The position numbers and the translations under genes are program-made. DNA of 64,000 nt from Chitinophaga ginsengisoli. Lineage in GTDB: Bacteria; Bacteroidota; Bacteroidia; Chitinophagales; Chitinophagaceae. The notes under the pieces were generated by a model. The model had not been told where the DNA came from, did not search any database, and saw only the letters and a list, made by a program, of their open reading frames with translations. Positions 62,726 through 64,000 of this stretch are shown here, one piece after another; positions within the stretch are counted from its first letter, which is position 1; each line of letters starts with the position of its first letter. The stretch spans positions 310,001 through 374,000 of the forward strand of contig NZ_PYGK01000003.1 in the NCBI RefSeq assembly GCF_003014595.1. Direction: 5' to 3'.

Positions 62726-63466
62726 TTAATCCTGCGCGGCAGGCCGGATAACAATATCGCCCACATCTACCCGCGCAGGCTGCCCGATGGCAAAAGCAAC
62801 CGCGTTGGCAATATCATCCGGAGAGATGCCGATGGCGCTCATCTTTTCGAGAGCGGCTGCTTTCATCTGTTCATTCTTCAGATTGTTCACAAAGTCCGTC
62901 TGCACGAATCCCGGCGAGATACCCGTTACACGCAGCCAGCCGTTTGACTCCTGGCGTAATGCCTCGCTGATGGTGCGCACAGCATTCTTGGTACCAGCAT
63001 ATACACCCTGTAGCGGCACGATCTTTATGCCGGAAGTGGAGATAATGTTGATGATATGACCTTCGCCCTGTTCACGGAAAACCGGTATTCCTGCAGCAAT
63101 ACCATATAATACGCCTTTCAGGTTCACGTCAATCATTTCCTCCCAGCCATCAATATCCAGCTCGTCGATGCGGGATAACTGGGCTATGCCGGCATTGTTG
63201 ATCATCACATCCAGCCGGCCATATTGATCGCGGGCCAGTTTCACCAGGCGGAGCAGGTCATCTTTTTGCTTTACATCAGCAACTGTATAAGCTACTTCGC
63301 CACCGTCTTTTCTTATGTCAGCCGCCAGTTCTTCCAGCAGTTCAGCGCGGCGGGCACCCAGTACCACCTTTGCGCCTTCTCTCGCCAGCAGCAGCGCGAT
63401 AGCTTTGCCGATACCGCTGCTTGCCCCGGTAATGGCCACTACCTTTCCTTTGATGTCATATTTCAT
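62726..63466 (-). CDS. SDR-family oxidoreductase
   Basis: 246 residues from ATG 63466 (MKYDIKGKVVAITGASSGIG). TGASSGIG, NNAGIA, STSGIK and catalytic YAGTK are present. The upstream frame extension to 63532 is unlikely. Typical AraC plus SDR pairing in Bacteroidota. Substrate unknown. Confidence 0.94.
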   Translation of the reverse strand: MKYDIKGKVVAITGASSGIGKAIALLLAREGAKVVLGARRAELLEELAADIRKDGGEVAYTVADVKQKDDLLRLVKLARDQYGRLDVMINNAGIAQLSRIDELDIDGWEEMIDVNLKGVLYGIAAGIPVFREQGEGHIINIISTSGIKIVPLQGVYAGTKNAVRTISEALRQESNGWLRVTGISPGFVQTDFVNNLKNEQMKAAALEKMSAIGISPDDIANAVAFAIGQPARVDVGDIVIRPAAQD

Positions 63467-63584
63467 GATGCATATTATTTTATGCCTCAAAATTCGATGG
63501 AAAGCGAAACTTAGTTGTAGCCAAAACTGCAAATGTTGTAGCCGGATTGAAAAGCCCTACCTTTACGACTCCAAATCGACACCT

Positions 63585-64000
63585 ATGCATACGGAAATCC
63601 CCGCTGTATATACCGACAAACATGGCATTATCCAGACAACTATTATCAACGACTCGGTAACACTAAGCATGGACCTAAACGGCACTATCTTTTCCGGAGA
63701 CACCTTTGTCTTTCTTCAACCCAAAACGACACTTCCCCTCCCCGACCGTTTTACCTTAGGCGAACTTGGTCAGCTTATTGACTATACATTATCCTGCCGC
63801 ATTCCGATATCTACCTGGAAAGAGGGGATACAAATACCCGGTTTTCTATTGACTGAGGTAGACTATAAAGACGAGACAATCTCTCCTTACTTTCATTTCA
63901 GTTTCGAACTTGAAAATGAAACGATCGAAATCGGTAAGCTACAAGAATTTGAAGGTGTATTCGAAATATTAAGCGAGCAGTTACCTGATAACGTTGTCGT
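63585..64000 (+). CDS. Hypothetical protein, truncated by window end
   Basis: Frame from ATG 63585 (MHTEIPAVYTDKHGIIQTTI) stays open for 138 codons to the window edge. Soluble, acidic, with FTLGELGQLIDYTLSCRIPI and HFSFELENETIEIGKLQEF. No family recognised. Divergent from the SDR. A TACCTTTA box lies 25 bases upstream. Confidence 0.6.
   Translation, partial: MHTEIPAVYTDKHGIIQTTIINDSVTLSMDLNGTIFSGDTFVFLQPKTTLPLPDRFTLGELGQLIDYTLSCRIPISTWKEGIQIPGFLLTEVDYKDETISPYFHFSFELENETIEIGKLQEFEGVFEILSEQLPDNVV

Overview
The window looks like chromosome of a Bacteroidota species, most likely Chitinophagaceae and Chitinophaga-like. The signs are a type IX secretion C-terminal sorting domain on a 1,052-residue secreted enzyme, two LytS/LytTR two-component pairs, an FtsX-type permease with two repeats, a large OMP_b-brl_3 outer-membrane barrel, many lipoproteins with short Cys lipoboxes, and TAnnTTTG-type -7 boxes. 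I see no rRNA, tRNA or CRISPR array.

Layout. 0-6.1 kb is island-like: an unknown protein, a three-gene operon with a winged-helix protein and a DnaC/IstB-like ATPase, a three-gene operon of unknowns, a small XRE regulator, then a stretch of gene fragments. 6.4-13.5 kb holds an HxlR/SDR divergon, a broken second SDR, a LytS/LytTR pair, and secreted hydrolases. 13.6-21.2 kb holds a DUF6882-like protein, a decayed ORF, a second LytS/LytTR pair divergent from an outer-membrane barrel, and a serine hydrolase whose signal peptide is shifted by a T10 tract. 21.06-25.06 kb is a rearranged block: a 381-base direct repeat flanks about 3.2 kb whose two ends carry the two halves of one reading frame in permuted order. 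25.5-33.8 kb has two SDRs, a large permease, a seven-repeat propeller-like protein, a vanadium-haloperoxidase-like lipoprotein and an outer-membrane barrel.

34-40.9 kb is accessory: a VOC protein divergent from an HxlR regulator across a perfect dyad, a truncated DHFR-like gene, small unknowns, two divergent lipoproteins sharing a mirrored promoter-like motif, and a sigma/anti-sigma-like pair in which the sigma factor seems to start at CTG. 41-51.5 kb holds the sorted sugar-dehydrogenase-like enzyme, rpiA, YdeI, DUF1761 and WYL genes, a truncated bestrophin, and an ECF42-type sigma factor between two DGPF/YCII proteins with an orphan succinate dehydrogenase cytochrome b. 51.7-58.1 kb appears to be a small sigma-54 regulon: a 1,063-residue multi-GAF activator lies between an NmrA-like gene and a two-gene hydrolase operon, and both targets carry the same -24/-12-like element with a shared upstream element about 70 bases away. 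58.4-64 kb has a GH16-like lipoprotein, a YhcG-type nuclease, two very large palindromes (one a perfect 74-base dyad), an AraC/SDR pair and a gene running off the window.

The most interesting points are the permuted insertion with a long direct repeat, the sigma-54 regulon with matching promoter and enhancer candidates, the mirrored promoter pair at 38.7 kb, the T10 frameshift and the giant palindromes.
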